NCBI GenBank assembly: GCA_902539895.1
Contig: CACBMD010000002.1
Location: 52,980 to 116,979, forward strand
Direction: 5' to 3'
Source: an uncultured SAR116 cluster alpha proteobacterium
GTDB taxonomy: Bacteria; Pseudomonadota; Alphaproteobacteria; Puniceispirillales; Marisalimonadaceae
Length of the DNA: 64,000 bases
The notes beneath the pieces are model-generated. The model did no database searches. It was not told where the DNA came from and worked only from the letters and a program-made list of their open reading frames with translations. Position 1 is the first letter of the stretch, and each line of letters starts with the position of its first letter. Made by a program: the position numbers and the translations under genes. Positions 8,891-19,868 of the stretch are shown piece by piece.

Positions 8891-10279
8891 TTGTTCAGCT
8901 TTTTCTTACTGACAGGTATATCAATAATTTCCTTATTTTTCTTTTTGCTAGGTTATAATCGAGCTAAGGGCCTGGTTAATTTAAATCAAAAAAATCTACA
9001 TTCTTTGACACATTATTATGGTATTTTTTGTTTACTTTCAGCACTTTTGCCAACTTTAGGCGTTTTTTTTATTTTTACAATTTGTGATGATCTTGTTTTT
9101 GCTGAACTGGTAAAAGAATATATACCAAATGAAGTAATTAATTCTAAAGATTATAATTTTACAATTGTATTGGCACAAATAAATAATTCTGTAGAAGGTT
9201 TGGTTTTTGGTACCCCACCCCAATGGGTTACAAATGCAGCAGAAATATGGAAATCTTGGGTGATCAAATCAAACATTTTAACTATGATTGTTTGTGCAAT
9301 AACAATTTTAACATCTGGTTTTTTAAGTTATAAAAAAATTCATAGTGAATTTCGTTCTAGAAATGCTGTTGAAAAAATTGTAATGACCATATTAGGTGTA
9401 AGTTCAGTCATTGCAATATTAACTACTATTGCAATCATTTTCTCTGTTGTTTTTGAATCTATTAGGTTTTTTGCACTAATACCTTATGACGAGTTTTTAT
9501 TTGGTACGGTTTGGAATCCTCAATTTGAGGGCGCTGAAAGAGCTGGTTCAGGACAAGAGGGATTATCACAGTATGGAGCAATACCTTTATTTGCCGGTAC
9601 ATTCCTTATCTCAATAATCGCATTGTGTGTTTCTGTTCCTATTGGTCTTTTAAGTGCTATTTATTTGTCAGAATATGCTTCATCCAAAGAAAGAGCATTT
9701 TTTAAACCGCTTTTAGAAGTTTTAGCAGGTATACCAACAGTTGTTTATGGATTTTTTGCTGCTTTAACTGTAGCACCTTTTTTAAGATCTTCAGGTTCAA
9801 TGTTAGGGTTGGATATAGCTTCAGAATCAGCTTTAGCGGCAGGATTGGTTATGGGTATTATGATTATTCCCTTTATTTCATCATTGTCTGATGATGTAAT
9901 AAATGCTGTTCCTCAATCCTTACGAGATGCAGGTTATGGTCTAGGTTCAACTAAAAATGAAACTGTAATGAAAATCGTCTTACCAGCAGCTTTGCCAGGT
10001 GTTGTTGCGAGTATAATTTTAGCTGTTTCACGAGCAGTAGGTGAAACTATGATTGTTGTAATGGCTGCAGGATTAGCTGCCAATCTTACTGCAAACCCTC
10101 TTGAAGCTGTTACAACTGTTACTTCACAGATAGTAACTATATTAGTGGGTGATCAGGAATTTGAATCTGCAAAGACGTTGTCTGCTTTTGCTTTGGCTTT
10201 AACGCTTATAATTATAACACTTGGAATGAATTTCTACGCTCTGCATGTTGTTAAAAAATACAGAGAACAATATGAATAA
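8891..10279 (+). CDS. pstC: Phosphate ABC transporter permease PstC
   Basis: 462 aa, TTG start; EVLAGIPTVVYGFFAALTVAP, AVGETMIVVMAAG. Confidence 0.92.
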   Translation: MFSFFLLTGISIISLFFFLLGYNRAKGLVNLNQKNLHSLTHYYGIFCLLSALLPTLGVFFIFTICDDLVFAELVKEYIPNEVINSKDYNFTIVLAQINNSVEGLVFGTPPQWVTNAAEIWKSWVIKSNILTMIVCAITILTSGFLSYKKIHSEFRSRNAVEKIVMTILGVSSVIAILTTIAIIFSVVFESIRFFALIPYDEFLFGTVWNPQFEGAERAGSGQEGLSQYGAIPLFAGTFLISIIALCVSVPIGLLSAIYLSEYASSKERAFFKPLLEVLAGIPTVVYGFFAALTVAPFLRSSGSMLGLDIASESALAAGLVMGIMIIPFISSLSDDVINAVPQSLRDAGYGLGSTKNETVMKIVLPAALPGVVASIILAVSRAVGETMIVVMAAGLAANLTANPLEAVTTVTSQIVTILVGDQEFESAKTLSAFALALTLIIITLGMNFYALHVVKKYREQYE

Positions 10280-11567
10280 AAAAATTATAAATCCTGAAGA
10301 TGCTACAAATATAGTTAAGAATTCAATTCTAAAAAGAAGATCAAAAGATAGCAGACTTAAATTATTCGGAAGAGTAGCCATAGGATTGGCTGTATGTTTT
10401 TTACTTTTTCTTTTTTATTCAATTTTTACAAAAGGTTATCCAGGTTTTTTTCAATATTACGTCACTCTTGATATAAATTTTGACAGAGAAAGAATTGATC
10501 CAAAAGGTGATTTATCAGACAACTCTTTATTTGATGGAGATGCTAGTACAATAGTAAATGAGTCTCTTTTTTCGGTTGTTGAGCCTAAAGGAAGAAAAGA
10601 AAAAAAACTGGCAAAAAAAATAGTTTCTTCAGGTAAGGACGTCAGAATAGCAAAGATGGTAAAGGATGACCCTTCATTATTTGGAACAGTAACTCAAGTC
10701 AAGTTTGCTCTTGATGATGATATTGATAGTTTTTTACGAGGGTATATCAAAAGAGAAACACCAGAATCTGAGAGAAGAATAAATGATAAAGTTATTGGAT
10801 TTATTGATAAATTAAATGAAGAAGGAAGAATTTCTTATGAATTTAGTGACTACATATTAAGTGGTAGCGCTTCAGGAAACCCTGAGATGGCAGGTATAAA
10901 AGGAGCATTTATTGGATCAATATTGACTTTGTCAGTGTGCTTATTAATTGCTTTTCCTTTGGGTGTTGCAACAGCCGTTTACTTAGAAGAGATTGCAAAG
11001 AAAAATAGAATTACTGAAATTATTGAAGTTAACATTAATAACTTAGCTGCAGTTCCTTCAGTCGTTTTTGGAATAATGGGATTGGCTATATTCATAAGTA
11101 TTTTTGGTATGCCAAGGTCTATTCCACTAGTTGGTGGTATGGTTTTAGCATTAATGACCCTTCCAACTATAATAATTTCATCCAGGGCAGCTATTAGAGC
11201 TGTACCGCCATCAGTAAGAGACGCTGCATATGGAATAGGAGCGTCTAAACTTCAAGTAATTTTTCATCATGTTATCCCTTTAGCTATGCCGGGAATGTTA
11301 ACAGGTACTATTATTGGTATGGCACAGGCACTTGGAGAAACAGCTCCGTTATTAATGATAGGAATGGTAGCTTTTATTGTTGATATACCAAACAGCGTTT
11401 TAGATCCTGGAACTGTTTTGCCAGTTCAAATATTTATGTGGGCTGATTTTGCAGAAAGAATGTTCATACAAAAAACAAGTGCAGCTATTATTGTTTTATT
11501 AGGTTTTTTGATTAGCATGAATGCATTAGCTGTATACTTAAGAAAAAAACTTGAAAGACGTTGGTAA
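10272..11567 (+). CDS. pstA: Phosphate ABC transporter permease PstA
   Basis: ATG at 10272 in frame with the 10245 ORF, 8-bp overlap with pstC; NNLAAVPSVVFGIMGLA, AQALGETAPLLMIG. Confidence 0.92.
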   Translation: MNKKIINPEDATNIVKNSILKRRSKDSRLKLFGRVAIGLAVCFLLFLFYSIFTKGYPGFFQYYVTLDINFDRERIDPKGDLSDNSLFDGDASTIVNESLFSVVEPKGRKEKKLAKKIVSSGKDVRIAKMVKDDPSLFGTVTQVKFALDDDIDSFLRGYIKRETPESERRINDKVIGFIDKLNEEGRISYEFSDYILSGSASGNPEMAGIKGAFIGSILTLSVCLLIAFPLGVATAVYLEEIAKKNRITEIIEVNINNLAAVPSVVFGIMGLAIFISIFGMPRSIPLVGGMVLALMTLPTIIISSRAAIRAVPPSVRDAAYGIGASKLQVIFHHVIPLAMPGMLTGTIIGMAQALGETAPLLMIGMVAFIVDIPNSVLDPGTVLPVQIFMWADFAERMFIQKTSAAIIVLLGFLISMNALAVYLRKKLERRW

Positions 11568-11579
11568 TGGAGATGACTT

Positions 11580-12398
11580 ATGAATAGTAAAAAAAATGAT
11601 TTAAAATCTCTTGAATTGACAGTAGGCGATGTCTTTTCAAAAAATGCCAGGTTAAAAGCTAGAAACGTTAATGTTTTTTATGGGGAAAACAAAGCCATTG
11701 ATAATGTCACAATAGATATTGGCAGCAAAGAAGTTATTTCATTTATTGGCCCTTCTGGTTGTGGAAAGTCTACATTTCTTCGTTGTTTTAATAGAATGAA
11801 CGACACCATTGATTCATGTGTTATTCAAGGTGAAATAACAATTGATGAAGAAAATATTTATGACAAAAAAATTGATGTTGTACCATTAAGAGCTCGTATT
11901 GGGATGGTATTTCAGAAACCTAATCCATTTCCAAAATCCATTTACGACAATGTCGCTTATGGGCCCAGAATACACGGATTGTCTGATAATAAAGAACATT
12001 TAGATAATATTGTTGAAGAAGCTCTTAAAAGAGCTGGTTTGTGGAAGGAAGTAAGTGATAGATTGTCAAGTCCAGGTACAGGCCTTTCAGGCGGACAACA
12101 ACAAAGACTATGCATTGCACGAGCAATTGCGGTAAGTCCAGAGGTTATTTTAATGGATGAACCATGCTCTGCTCTTGACCCAATTGCTACTGCAAAAATT
12201 GAAGAATTAATTCATGAACTTGGTAATGAATACTCTATAGTTATTGTAACACATTCAATGCAACAAGCAGCAAGAGTTTCTAAAAGGACAGCCTATTTTC
12301 ATCTAGGTAAGTTAATTGAAGTTGGTAAAACAAAGGAAATCTTCACAAGTCCTAAGCACAACCAAACAGAAGCTTATATTTCTGGAAAAATTGGATAG
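11580..12398 (+). CDS. pstB: Phosphate ABC transporter ATP-binding protein PstB
   Basis: 272 aa; [51 protein letters not shown]. Confidence 0.96.
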   Translation: MNSKKNDLKSLELTVGDVFSKNARLKARNVNVFYGENKAIDNVTIDIGSKEVISFIGPSGCGKSTFLRCFNRMNDTIDSCVIQGEITIDEENIYDKKIDVVPLRARIGMVFQKPNPFPKSIYDNVAYGPRIHGLSDNKEHLDNIVEEALKRAGLWKEVSDRLSSPGTGLSGGQQQRLCIARAIAVSPEVILMDEPCSALDPIATAKIEELIHELGNEYSIVIVTHSMQQAARVSKRTAYFHLGKLIEVGKTKEIFTSPKHNQTEAYISGKIG

Positions 12399-12406
12399 GA
12401 GTAAAA

Positions 12407-13114
12407 ATGGAAAATAAACATATTTTATCATCTTTTGATGATGATTTAAAAAAACTAAATGACAATCTTCTTAAGCTTGGGAACGGAGCTTTAAATAACT
12501 TCGATAATTGCATAAATAATTTTGGGACCCAAGAACTTGATGAGATAGAAAAGGTTATTAATGGGGATCTGATTTTAGATGATTTAGATGATAAAGTTCA
12601 AAAAATAGGTTTTGAAATTATTGCTTTAAGAGCGCCACAAGCTGCTGATTTAAGAAGAATTATTGTTGCTTTAAAAATTGCTACAATTTTTGAGAGAATT
12701 GGAGATTATTCAAGAAATATTTCTAATAGAACCAAATTATTAATAGAATTAAATTACTCAGATTTACCTGGGGTTAATATTGGTAAAATGGGACAGAAAA
12801 CTCTTACAATGATGGAAGATGTGATTGAATCATATGTTAATGAAGATGACAAATTAGCTGTTAAAGTTAGAAATTCAGACGTTAAAATTGATAAAATGCA
12901 TACTCAATATTATTTGGAAATTGTTGCATCAATGCAGAGAAATAAAAAATTAGCTCCAACTGGTGCACATCTTCTTTTTATAGCCAAAAATATCGAACGT
13001 GTAGCAGATTACGTAACCGATATTGCAGAGCAAGTTTATTTTTTAGTTAATGGAAAAGTTTTATCAGATCTAAGACCAAAGGCTGACGAAAGTAGTCTTA
13101 TAATACCGGAATAA
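12407..13114 (+). CDS. phoU: Phosphate signalling regulator PhoU
   Basis: 235 aa; IALRAPQAADLRRIIVALKIATIFERIGDYSRNI, ERVADYVTDIAEQVYFLV. Confidence 0.94.
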   Translation: MENKHILSSFDDDLKKLNDNLLKLGNGALNNFDNCINNFGTQELDEIEKVINGDLILDDLDDKVQKIGFEIIALRAPQAADLRRIIVALKIATIFERIGDYSRNISNRTKLLIELNYSDLPGVNIGKMGQKTLTMMEDVIESYVNEDDKLAVKVRNSDVKIDKMHTQYYLEIVASMQRNKKLAPTGAHLLFIAKNIERVADYVTDIAEQVYFLVNGKVLSDLRPKADESSLIIPE

Positions 13115-13124
13115 GAGGTAAAAA

Positions 13125-13826
13125 ATGAAAACTAACATATTAATCGCAGATGATGAACCAAACCAATTAGAATTAATGGCATATAATCTTGAAACATCAG
13201 GATTTGGAACAATCAAAGCAAGAGATGGTAAAAATGCATTACAACTGATTGAGGATCATTCTCCAGATTTAGTTATTTTGGATTGGATGATGCCTAATAT
13301 GTCTGGAATTGATTTATGTAGAACTTTGAGATCTAGATCTGAAACTAAACAACTACCTATAATTATTCTTAGTGCAAGAAGCGATGACTCAGATAAATCA
13401 TTAGGATTAGATACTGGAGCTGACGATTATATTTCTAAACCTTTTTCGCCAAAAGAACTCATATCAAGGGTCAACGCTCTTCTAAGACGTTCTAGACCTG
13501 CTTTAATAAACAATATTTTAGAACATGAAAATTTAGTGATTTCCTTAAATGAAATGACTGTTTCTTATTTTGATAAAAATGTAAAACTTGGACCTAAAGA
13601 ATTTAAATTGCTTACATTATTAATGGAAAGACCAGGGCATATATTTTCTAGAGGCAAATTATTAGATATGGTTTGGGGGCATGGTGTTTATGTTGAAGAA
13701 AGAACAGTAGATGTTCATATGAGTAGATTAAGAAAGGCACTAAAGACGGCTTCAGATGAAAATTTAGATCCTATAAGAACCGTAAGAGATGGTGGTTACG
13801 GACTATTTACAAATAAAATTATTTAA
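13125..13826 (+). CDS. phoB: Phosphate response regulator PhoB
   Basis: 233 aa; NILIADDEPNQ, VILDWMMPNMSGID, DDYISKPFSPKELISRV, winged-helix VYVEERTVDVHMSRLRKAL. Confidence 0.95.
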   Translation: MKTNILIADDEPNQLELMAYNLETSGFGTIKARDGKNALQLIEDHSPDLVILDWMMPNMSGIDLCRTLRSRSETKQLPIIILSARSDDSDKSLGLDTGADDYISKPFSPKELISRVNALLRRSRPALINNILEHENLVISLNEMTVSYFDKNVKLGPKEFKLLTLLMERPGHIFSRGKLLDMVWGHGVYVEERTVDVHMSRLRKALKTASDENLDPIRTVRDGGYGLFTNKII

Positions 13827-13873
13827 ATTATTAATTTTTATGATATTTTAAATATATAAATTAATTTAAGTGT

Positions 13874-14620
13874 TTGATATATTTGATTTATTTACATAAA
13901 ATTTTACCTTTTTTCTTGTCCCCATTAGGAATAATCCTTATATTTTTAATGGCATCATTCTTTTTTAAAAGAAGAATTTTTGTATTTCTTGCATTTATAG
14001 TTTTGATAGTGTCTTCAAACCCTATTGTTGGTAATTATCTCATGCAGAAGTTAGAGTATCCTTATAAACCAATTACCATAGATACATTAAAAAATAGTGA
14101 TGCAATAGTTGTGTTAAGTGGGATGCTTCACCAGGTTGGAGACAAGAATTATAGTACATATGAATTTTCAGATCCTGATAGATTTTTTGGAGGTTTAGAT
14201 TTAATTAAGGAAAATAAATCCGATAAAATTATCTTTACAGCAGGGCAGTTGCCATGGACAGATAATTGGGAACCTGAAGGTCTTATTCTTAAAAACAAAG
14301 CTATTTCTTTTGGTGTTCCGCAGGCTAAAATTTTAGTTACGGAAAATGTTAAAAATACTTTTGAGGAAAGTATTGCTGTTACAAAATTGATACCGAATAA
14401 TTCATCTCTTATTCTTGTAACTTCAGCTTTTCATATGCATAGATCGAAATATTTATTTGAAAAACAAGGATTTGATATAATACCTTACCCAGTAGATTTT
14501 AAAGCATCTAATGCTAAAACATCTATAATAAATTTTCTACCAAGTATAAGTTCATTACGTAAGGTGTCCTTATTCATTAGAGAAAACATAGGAAGGCTTT
14601 ATTATAAATTGTTTTTATAA
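13874..14620 (+). CDS. YdcF/ElyC-family (DUF218) membrane protein
   Basis: 248 aa; DAIVVLSGM, TAGQLPW, LVTSAFHMHRSKYLFEKQGF. Confidence 0.82.
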   Translation: MIYLIYLHKILPFFLSPLGIILIFLMASFFFKRRIFVFLAFIVLIVSSNPIVGNYLMQKLEYPYKPITIDTLKNSDAIVVLSGMLHQVGDKNYSTYEFSDPDRFFGGLDLIKENKSDKIIFTAGQLPWTDNWEPEGLILKNKAISFGVPQAKILVTENVKNTFEESIAVTKLIPNNSSLILVTSAFHMHRSKYLFEKQGFDIIPYPVDFKASNAKTSIINFLPSISSLRKVSLFIRENIGRLYYKLFL

Positions 14621-14629
14621 TCAGGCTTT

Positions 14630-15505
14630 TTATCTTTTGACTTGATTAATGTACCAATCGTGAATATTTCTTCCTGTCATCACTTCTACGTCTTTATGCT
14701 CTAATATGTAATCAAGGAGTTTTTCAAAATATAAAATTCTATGGGGAACGCCAGTTAAATAAGGATGAACACTTATAGCCATAATTTTAACGTTATCATT
14801 TGTTTCTTGATATAATCTATCAAATTGAAGTTTACCCCTGGTAAAAATTTCGTCTGATTTATGAACCTGTACAGATGTTATGACAACATCATTTATCTCA
14901 ACAGGATAGGGAAGTGTTATCATTCTATTACCGCTTTTTACTTTTAAATCTTCTGGAAGGTCATCAACTGGCCAATTTGCAACATATTTTATGCCGTGAT
15001 CAGATAAAATATCTAAGGTATCGTTTGTTTCAGTTAATCCAGGGCTTTCCCATCCAATTATTTCTTGCTTCGTGAAGTTGTTTATTTTTTCAATGGCTGA
15101 TTTAATATCAACAAATTCATTATTTACTTTATGCATTGGTCTTTGTATATACCCATGACCCAATGGTTCCCATTTTTCTTCCATTGCCGCTTCAACAGTT
15201 TCTGGATAATGATCTATGACTGTTGCATTTAAGGCTAAAGTTGAACATACATTTCTTTTTTTAAGTGTATTTAAAAGTCTCCAAAAACCTACTCTCATAC
15301 CATACTCATGCCAGGCCCAATTTGGTAAGTCAGGCAGCATTGGTACATTCATTGGAGGTGGCAAGATATTTCTAGGTTGTGCTAATTCTGGATCCCATAC
15401 CTCAAGATTTACAATTACCCATAAAATAATCTTTTTATTATTTTTTAAGGTTAGTTTAGGTCTTTTTATAAAAGGTTGATGATTTAACCTATCTCTACGA
15501 TCCAT
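14630..15505 (-). CDS. Polysaccharide deacetylase-family protein (PuuE-like)
   Basis: 291 aa; DLPNWAWHEYGMRVGFWRLL, GHGYIQRPMH, ISVHPYLTGVPHRI. Confidence 0.82.
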   Translation of the reverse strand: MDRRDRLNHQPFIKRPKLTLKNNKKIILWVIVNLEVWDPELAQPRNILPPPMNVPMLPDLPNWAWHEYGMRVGFWRLLNTLKKRNVCSTLALNATVIDHYPETVEAAMEEKWEPLGHGYIQRPMHKVNNEFVDIKSAIEKINNFTKQEIIGWESPGLTETNDTLDILSDHGIKYVANWPVDDLPEDLKVKSGNRMITLPYPVEINDVVITSVQVHKSDEIFTRGKLQFDRLYQETNDNVKIMAISVHPYLTGVPHRILYFEKLLDYILEHKDVEVMTGRNIHDWYINQVKR

Positions 15506-15514
15506 TAATTAATC

Positions 15515-15964
15515 CTAATTAATTTTGGTCCAATTTTCATTTATTGTAGTGCCAGAATTTCTAATAACTTTAGCAATAGGGCAATACATTGCCAATTGCT
15601 TTTTAACTTCTATTAAATCACTTTCTGAAGCATCTGTAGAGATTTCAATATCCATATTAATTTCAGGAAATGGTATATCAACTTCTTGGACTATACTGGC
15701 ACCATCTTTATTAAATAGGGTTTTGGTTTTAATATCTAACTTATCAATTTTAAAACCCATTTTTCCCATTATTCTATGAGTTATGACGTTTGTACATCCT
15801 ATTAGTGACGATACAAGTGTTTCTGTTGGAGAGAGGCCTAAATTAGTACCACCTCTTACAATAGGCTCGTCTATAACGCTCTCAACATCTCTTGTTAATA
15901 TGTCAGTTCTTGAATGGCTTTTAGAAGATCCTTCAAGTTTCATATGCACAACATTATCACTCAT
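15515..15964 (-). CDS. OsmC family protein
   Basis: 149 aa; GLSPTETLVSSLIGCTNVITHRIMGKMG, MYCPIAKVIRNSGT. Confidence 0.88.
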   Translation of the reverse strand: MSDNVVHMKLEGSSKSHSRTDILTRDVESVIDEPIVRGGTNLGLSPTETLVSSLIGCTNVITHRIMGKMGFKIDKLDIKTKTLFNKDGASIVQEVDIPFPEINMDIEISTDASESDLIEVKKQLAMYCPIAKVIRNSGTTINENWTKIN

Positions 15965-16139
15965 CTTTAACTCCTAAATACAAAAAACATAAAGTGAACA
16001 ATATATGAATATATGTAAATATGAAATGATATAATCAAATATTTAAAATCATAAAATATAATTTAAAAATCGTTGATAGCTTTTATAAATAATGATTAAA
16101 TTATAAGATAGAATTGTTTTCTAAGGGGAGTTGATAGTA

Positions 16140-16982
16140 ATGAAAGCAGCTGATTTTTCATATCACGAAGCAGTAAATTTACAAGATGCTATAAAAATTA
16201 AAGCACAAGATGATGAGGCAGTCATTTTAGCAGGTGGTCAATCTTTGTTACCTGCACTTAATATGAGATTATCAAGTCCTACTTGTTTAATAGATATTTC
16301 TAAAATCAGTGGGTTGAATGAAATCAAAATAGACGGACAAACCTTGTTCATTGGTGCTTTAGCAACACATTCAGATGTTATGAATAATAAAATAGTTAAA
16401 GATAACATGCCTTGCATGATTGATATTTTAAAAATGGTTGCTCATCCAGCAATTAGAAATAAAGGTACTCATGGAGGAAGTATAGCTTATGGTGACCCTG
16501 CCGCAGAATTGCCTGCCTTAGCAGTTGCAACAAATGCTGAAATAATTGTTTCTGGTCAAAATGGTGAAAGATTAATTAATGCTAAAGAATTTTATTTAGG
16601 CCTATTTGAAACAGGTATAAATCAAGATGAAATAGTAGTTGGTATAAAATACCCATTATTAAAACAAGGACAAAAAATTGTTTTTGATGAAGTATGTAGG
16701 CGGCATGGTGATTACGCTATGGCAGGATTAATTGCAAATATCATGGGTTCAAAAAATGATATCTAAGATCTAAAATTAGTATTTTTTGCTACTGGAGATA
16801 AGCCAGATGTTGCTGATAAAACTGCAAGATTATATCTAGATAATGGTTATGATTATGACAAATTAAAAAACTCTTTAAGCACAGAGATAGATTTTGCAGG
16901 TGACTTAAATAGTAGTTCAGAAATGAAGCTTCACTTAGCAGCAGTTTTGATCAAAAAAGTTTTAAGTAAATTGGAGATTTAA
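16140..16982 (+). pseudogene. CoxM-type FAD-binding subunit of molybdenum hydroxylase, interrupted by one in-frame TAA (16764-16766)
   Basis: AGGQSLLPALNMRLSSP, IRNKGTHGGSIAYGDPAAELPA; after TAA the same frame continues as DLKLVFFATGDKPDVADKTARLYLDNGYDYDKLKNSLSTEIDFAGDLNSSSEMKLHLAAVLIKKVLSKLEI, ending right before coxS ATG. Confidence 0.9.
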
Positions 16983-17459
16983 ATGGCTGCTAATAACTCA
17001 GTTAATATATCTTTTACAGTCAATGGGGAAAGATTTAATAATGTAAATGTTCCTTCAAGACAGCATTTAGCAGATTATCTAAGATCACAAGGTTTTACCG
17101 GCACACATTTAGGATGTGAGCAGGGAGCATGCGGCGCTTGTACTATAGAGATGGATGGCAAAGCTGTTAGGTCATGTTTGGTTTTAGCATCACAAGCCAA
17201 TGGTACAAATTTAAAAACTGTAGAGGGTTTTGATGATGAAATGATGGAAAAAGTGAAGCAGAATTTCCTTAAACATAATGCTTTTCAATGTGGTTTTTGT
17301 TCTCCTGGAATGCTCATGACTACCAAAGAGATTCTTCTAAACAAAAAAAAGCTTACTAGAGATGAAATAAGATCAGAGATTTCAGGAAATTATTGTCGGT
17401 GTACTGGTTATCAATCAATTGTAGATGCAATTGAAGAATGTATTAATGAAATTAATTAA
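16983..17459 (+). CDS. CoxS-type [2Fe-2S] subunit
   Basis: 158 aa; GCEQGACGACTIEMDG, QCGFCSPGMLM, GNYCRCTGYQSIVDAI. Confidence 0.95.
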   Translation: MAANNSVNISFTVNGERFNNVNVPSRQHLADYLRSQGFTGTHLGCEQGACGACTIEMDGKAVRSCLVLASQANGTNLKTVEGFDDEMMEKVKQNFLKHNAFQCGFCSPGMLMTTKEILLNKKKLTRDEIRSEISGNYCRCTGYQSIVDAIEECINEIN

Positions 17460-17469
17460 GGTGTAAGAT

Positions 17470-19863
17470 ATGGATGATATTAAAGTAAATCAAAATCCTA
17501 AATTAGGATCATTAGATAGGCCCAACTCATATATTGGAAGAAGTCTGCCAAGAGAAAATGCAAAAAAACATCTTGATGGTGGTGGTCAGTTTGTTGATGA
17601 TTTAACTTTACCTAGAATGGTTCATGTCGCCTTTTTAAGGTCACCTTTTGCTCATGCTGAAATAAAGTCAATAAAAACTAATGAAGCAAAAAAATCTGAC
17701 GGTGTAGTAGATGTATTTACTGCAAAAGAAATTGATGAAGTATGCAAACCTTGGATTGGTACCTTAGGTCATTTAGGTGAAATGAGATCACCAGAACAAA
17801 CACCATTGGCAAAAAAAATTGCTAGATGGCAGGGTGAACCTGTTGCAGTAGTAATTGCAGATTCAAGAGCTCAGGCAGAAGATGCATTGGAGCTTATTGA
17901 AGTGGACTGGGCGGAAAAGGAAGCTCAAGTTGATATGGAAACTGCTTTAGACTCTAATGCAGTAGTTATTCATCCAGAACTTGGTAATAATTTATTTTGG
18001 ACAAGAACAGTTAATCAAGGAGATGTTGAAAAAGCATTTAAAGAAGCTGATGCTGTTGTTGAAACAACGCTTGATTTTGCAAGACACACAGGTGTCACAT
18101 TAGAATCTAGAGGTATTGTTGCCGATTGGAATAAAGCTGAAAACAAAATGACAATTTATCATAATGGTCAGGCGCCTCACATGATGCAACATATCATTGC
18201 TAAACACTTAGATTTAAACGAGGGTTTAGTAAGAATTGTAAGTAGAGACGTAGGTGGTTCTTTTGGAATAAAAGTTCATGTTTATCCTGATGAAATGGCT
18301 GTAACAGCTATTTCCAAAAAAATAGAAAGACCTGTCAAATTTATCGCTGACAGATTAGAAAGTTTTACAACAGATATTCATGCAAGATGTCATAAAATTA
18401 GTGGCAAACTTGGCGTTGATAAAAATGGAAAAATATTAGCTATGGAGATTGATGATCTGAGTGGTATTGGTCCATTTAGCATGTATCCTAGAACATCAGC
18501 GATTGAAACTAATCAGGTTCTAAATCTTTCAGGTGCTCCTTATGTTATTCCAAATTATAAAGCTATTGGTACTGTGGTGTTTCAAAACAAAACTCCTATG
18601 TGCCAATATAGAGCTGTAGGTCATCCAATAGCGGTGGCTATAACTGAAGCTTTAATAGATAAAGCGGCATATAAAATTGATATGGACATTGATCAAATAA
18701 GAAAAATAAATTTTATTCCTGACAATGCATATCCTAATAAATGTCCTTCAGGAGTTCCTTTAGAGGATCTTTCCCATGAAGCATCAATGGACAAACTTCT
18801 TGAAATTATGGATATAAAAGAAATAGAGGCGCAAAAAGAAGAAGATTTCAAAAAAGGTCTTTTAACAGGTCATGGCGTCATAAGCATGTGCGAAGTAACT
18901 AACCCAAGTCCATTATTCTATGGTGTAGGAGGCGCACATATTTCATCTCAAGATGGTGCTTCGATTAGACTTGAAGGTTCTGGAGCAATTCATTTATCGT
19001 CATCTATAACCGAACAAGGTCAAGGAACTGAGGCTATTATGAAGCAGATAGCAGCAGATCAACTTGGCGTTAAAATGGAATCTGTGAGAGTTACATTAGG
19101 CGATACAGATGCTACTCCTTACGGTGGTGGTACTTGGGCCTCAAGAGGAGCCGGCATAGGTGGTGAAGCTGTTCTTAAAGCTGCTAGAAAACTTAAAGAT
19201 AATATTTTAAATATTGCTGCTGCCATTATGCAAGCTGATAAGGACGCACTTGATATAGAAGATAATAATGTCATCAGAAAAAATGGCGGAGAAGGTATTT
19301 CTCTGCAAAAATTAGCTGAGACTGTTTATTATAGGGGGCACGAATTACCAAAAGGAACCAATGCTGAATTACTAGCAACTGCTAGTTTCTTAATTGAAGG
19401 TATACCTTTTGTATTCACCAATAGTGCTATGGGCTGTCAAATTTCAATAGATCAGGATACTGGGATTATTAAAATAAATAAATTTTGGGCTGTTGAAGAT
19501 TGTGGAACACAAATTAATCCTAAATTAGTAGAAGAACAGATTAGGGGAGGAGTTATTCAAGGCATTGGTGGCGCTTTATTTGAAGAATGTGTATATGATG
19601 ATCAAGGAAATATGCAGAATGCAACTATGGCTGACTATCTAGTTCCTATGGCTTATGAGATGCCTGATATAATTGTTGACCATGTAACAACTAATTCTGG
19701 AAGAAGTATCATAGGGGCTAAAGGAGCTGGTGAGGCAGGAACTGGTGGTGCGCCAGCAGTTATTATGAATGCTGTAAATAATGCTTTAAAACAAGTTAAT
19801 GCAGAAGTGGTATCTCAACCTATTACACCAGAGAAAATACTAAAAGCTTTAGGAAAAATATAG
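17470..19863 (+). CDS. CoxL-type molybdopterin-binding large subunit of xanthine dehydrogenase family (not a CO dehydrogenase)
   Basis: 797 aa; RSPFAHAEIKSI, DVGGSFGIKVHVYPDE, CQYRAVGHPIAVAITE, GAKGAGEAGTGGAPAVIMNAV. Confidence 0.93.
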   Translation: MDDIKVNQNPKLGSLDRPNSYIGRSLPRENAKKHLDGGGQFVDDLTLPRMVHVAFLRSPFAHAEIKSIKTNEAKKSDGVVDVFTAKEIDEVCKPWIGTLGHLGEMRSPEQTPLAKKIARWQGEPVAVVIADSRAQAEDALELIEVDWAEKEAQVDMETALDSNAVVIHPELGNNLFWTRTVNQGDVEKAFKEADAVVETTLDFARHTGVTLESRGIVADWNKAENKMTIYHNGQAPHMMQHIIAKHLDLNEGLVRIVSRDVGGSFGIKVHVYPDEMAVTAISKKIERPVKFIADRLESFTTDIHARCHKISGKLGVDKNGKILAMEIDDLSGIGPFSMYPRTSAIETNQVLNLSGAPYVIPNYKAIGTVVFQNKTPMCQYRAVGHPIAVAITEALIDKAAYKIDMDIDQIRKINFIPDNAYPNKCPSGVPLEDLSHEASMDKLLEIMDIKEIEAQKEEDFKKGLLTGHGVISMCEVTNPSPLFYGVGGAHISSQDGASIRLEGSGAIHLSSSITEQGQGTEAIMKQIAADQLGVKMESVRVTLGDTDATPYGGGTWASRGAGIGGEAVLKAARKLKDNILNIAAAIMQADKDALDIEDNNVIRKNGGEGISLQKLAETVYYRGHELPKGTNAELLATASFLIEGIPFVFTNSAMGCQISIDQDTGIIKINKFWAVEDCGTQINPKLVEEQIRGGVIQGIGGALFEECVYDDQGNMQNATMADYLVPMAYEMPDIIVDHVTTNSGRSIIGAKGAGEAGTGGAPAVIMNAVNNALKQVNAEVVSQPITPEKILKALGKI

Positions 19864-19868
19864 TAAAA

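Noticed and set aside
16983-19863. Aerobic carbon monoxide dehydrogenase
   Set aside because: Large subunit lacks AYxCSFR and AYRGAGR loops; better described as generic xanthine-dehydrogenase-family hydroxylase.
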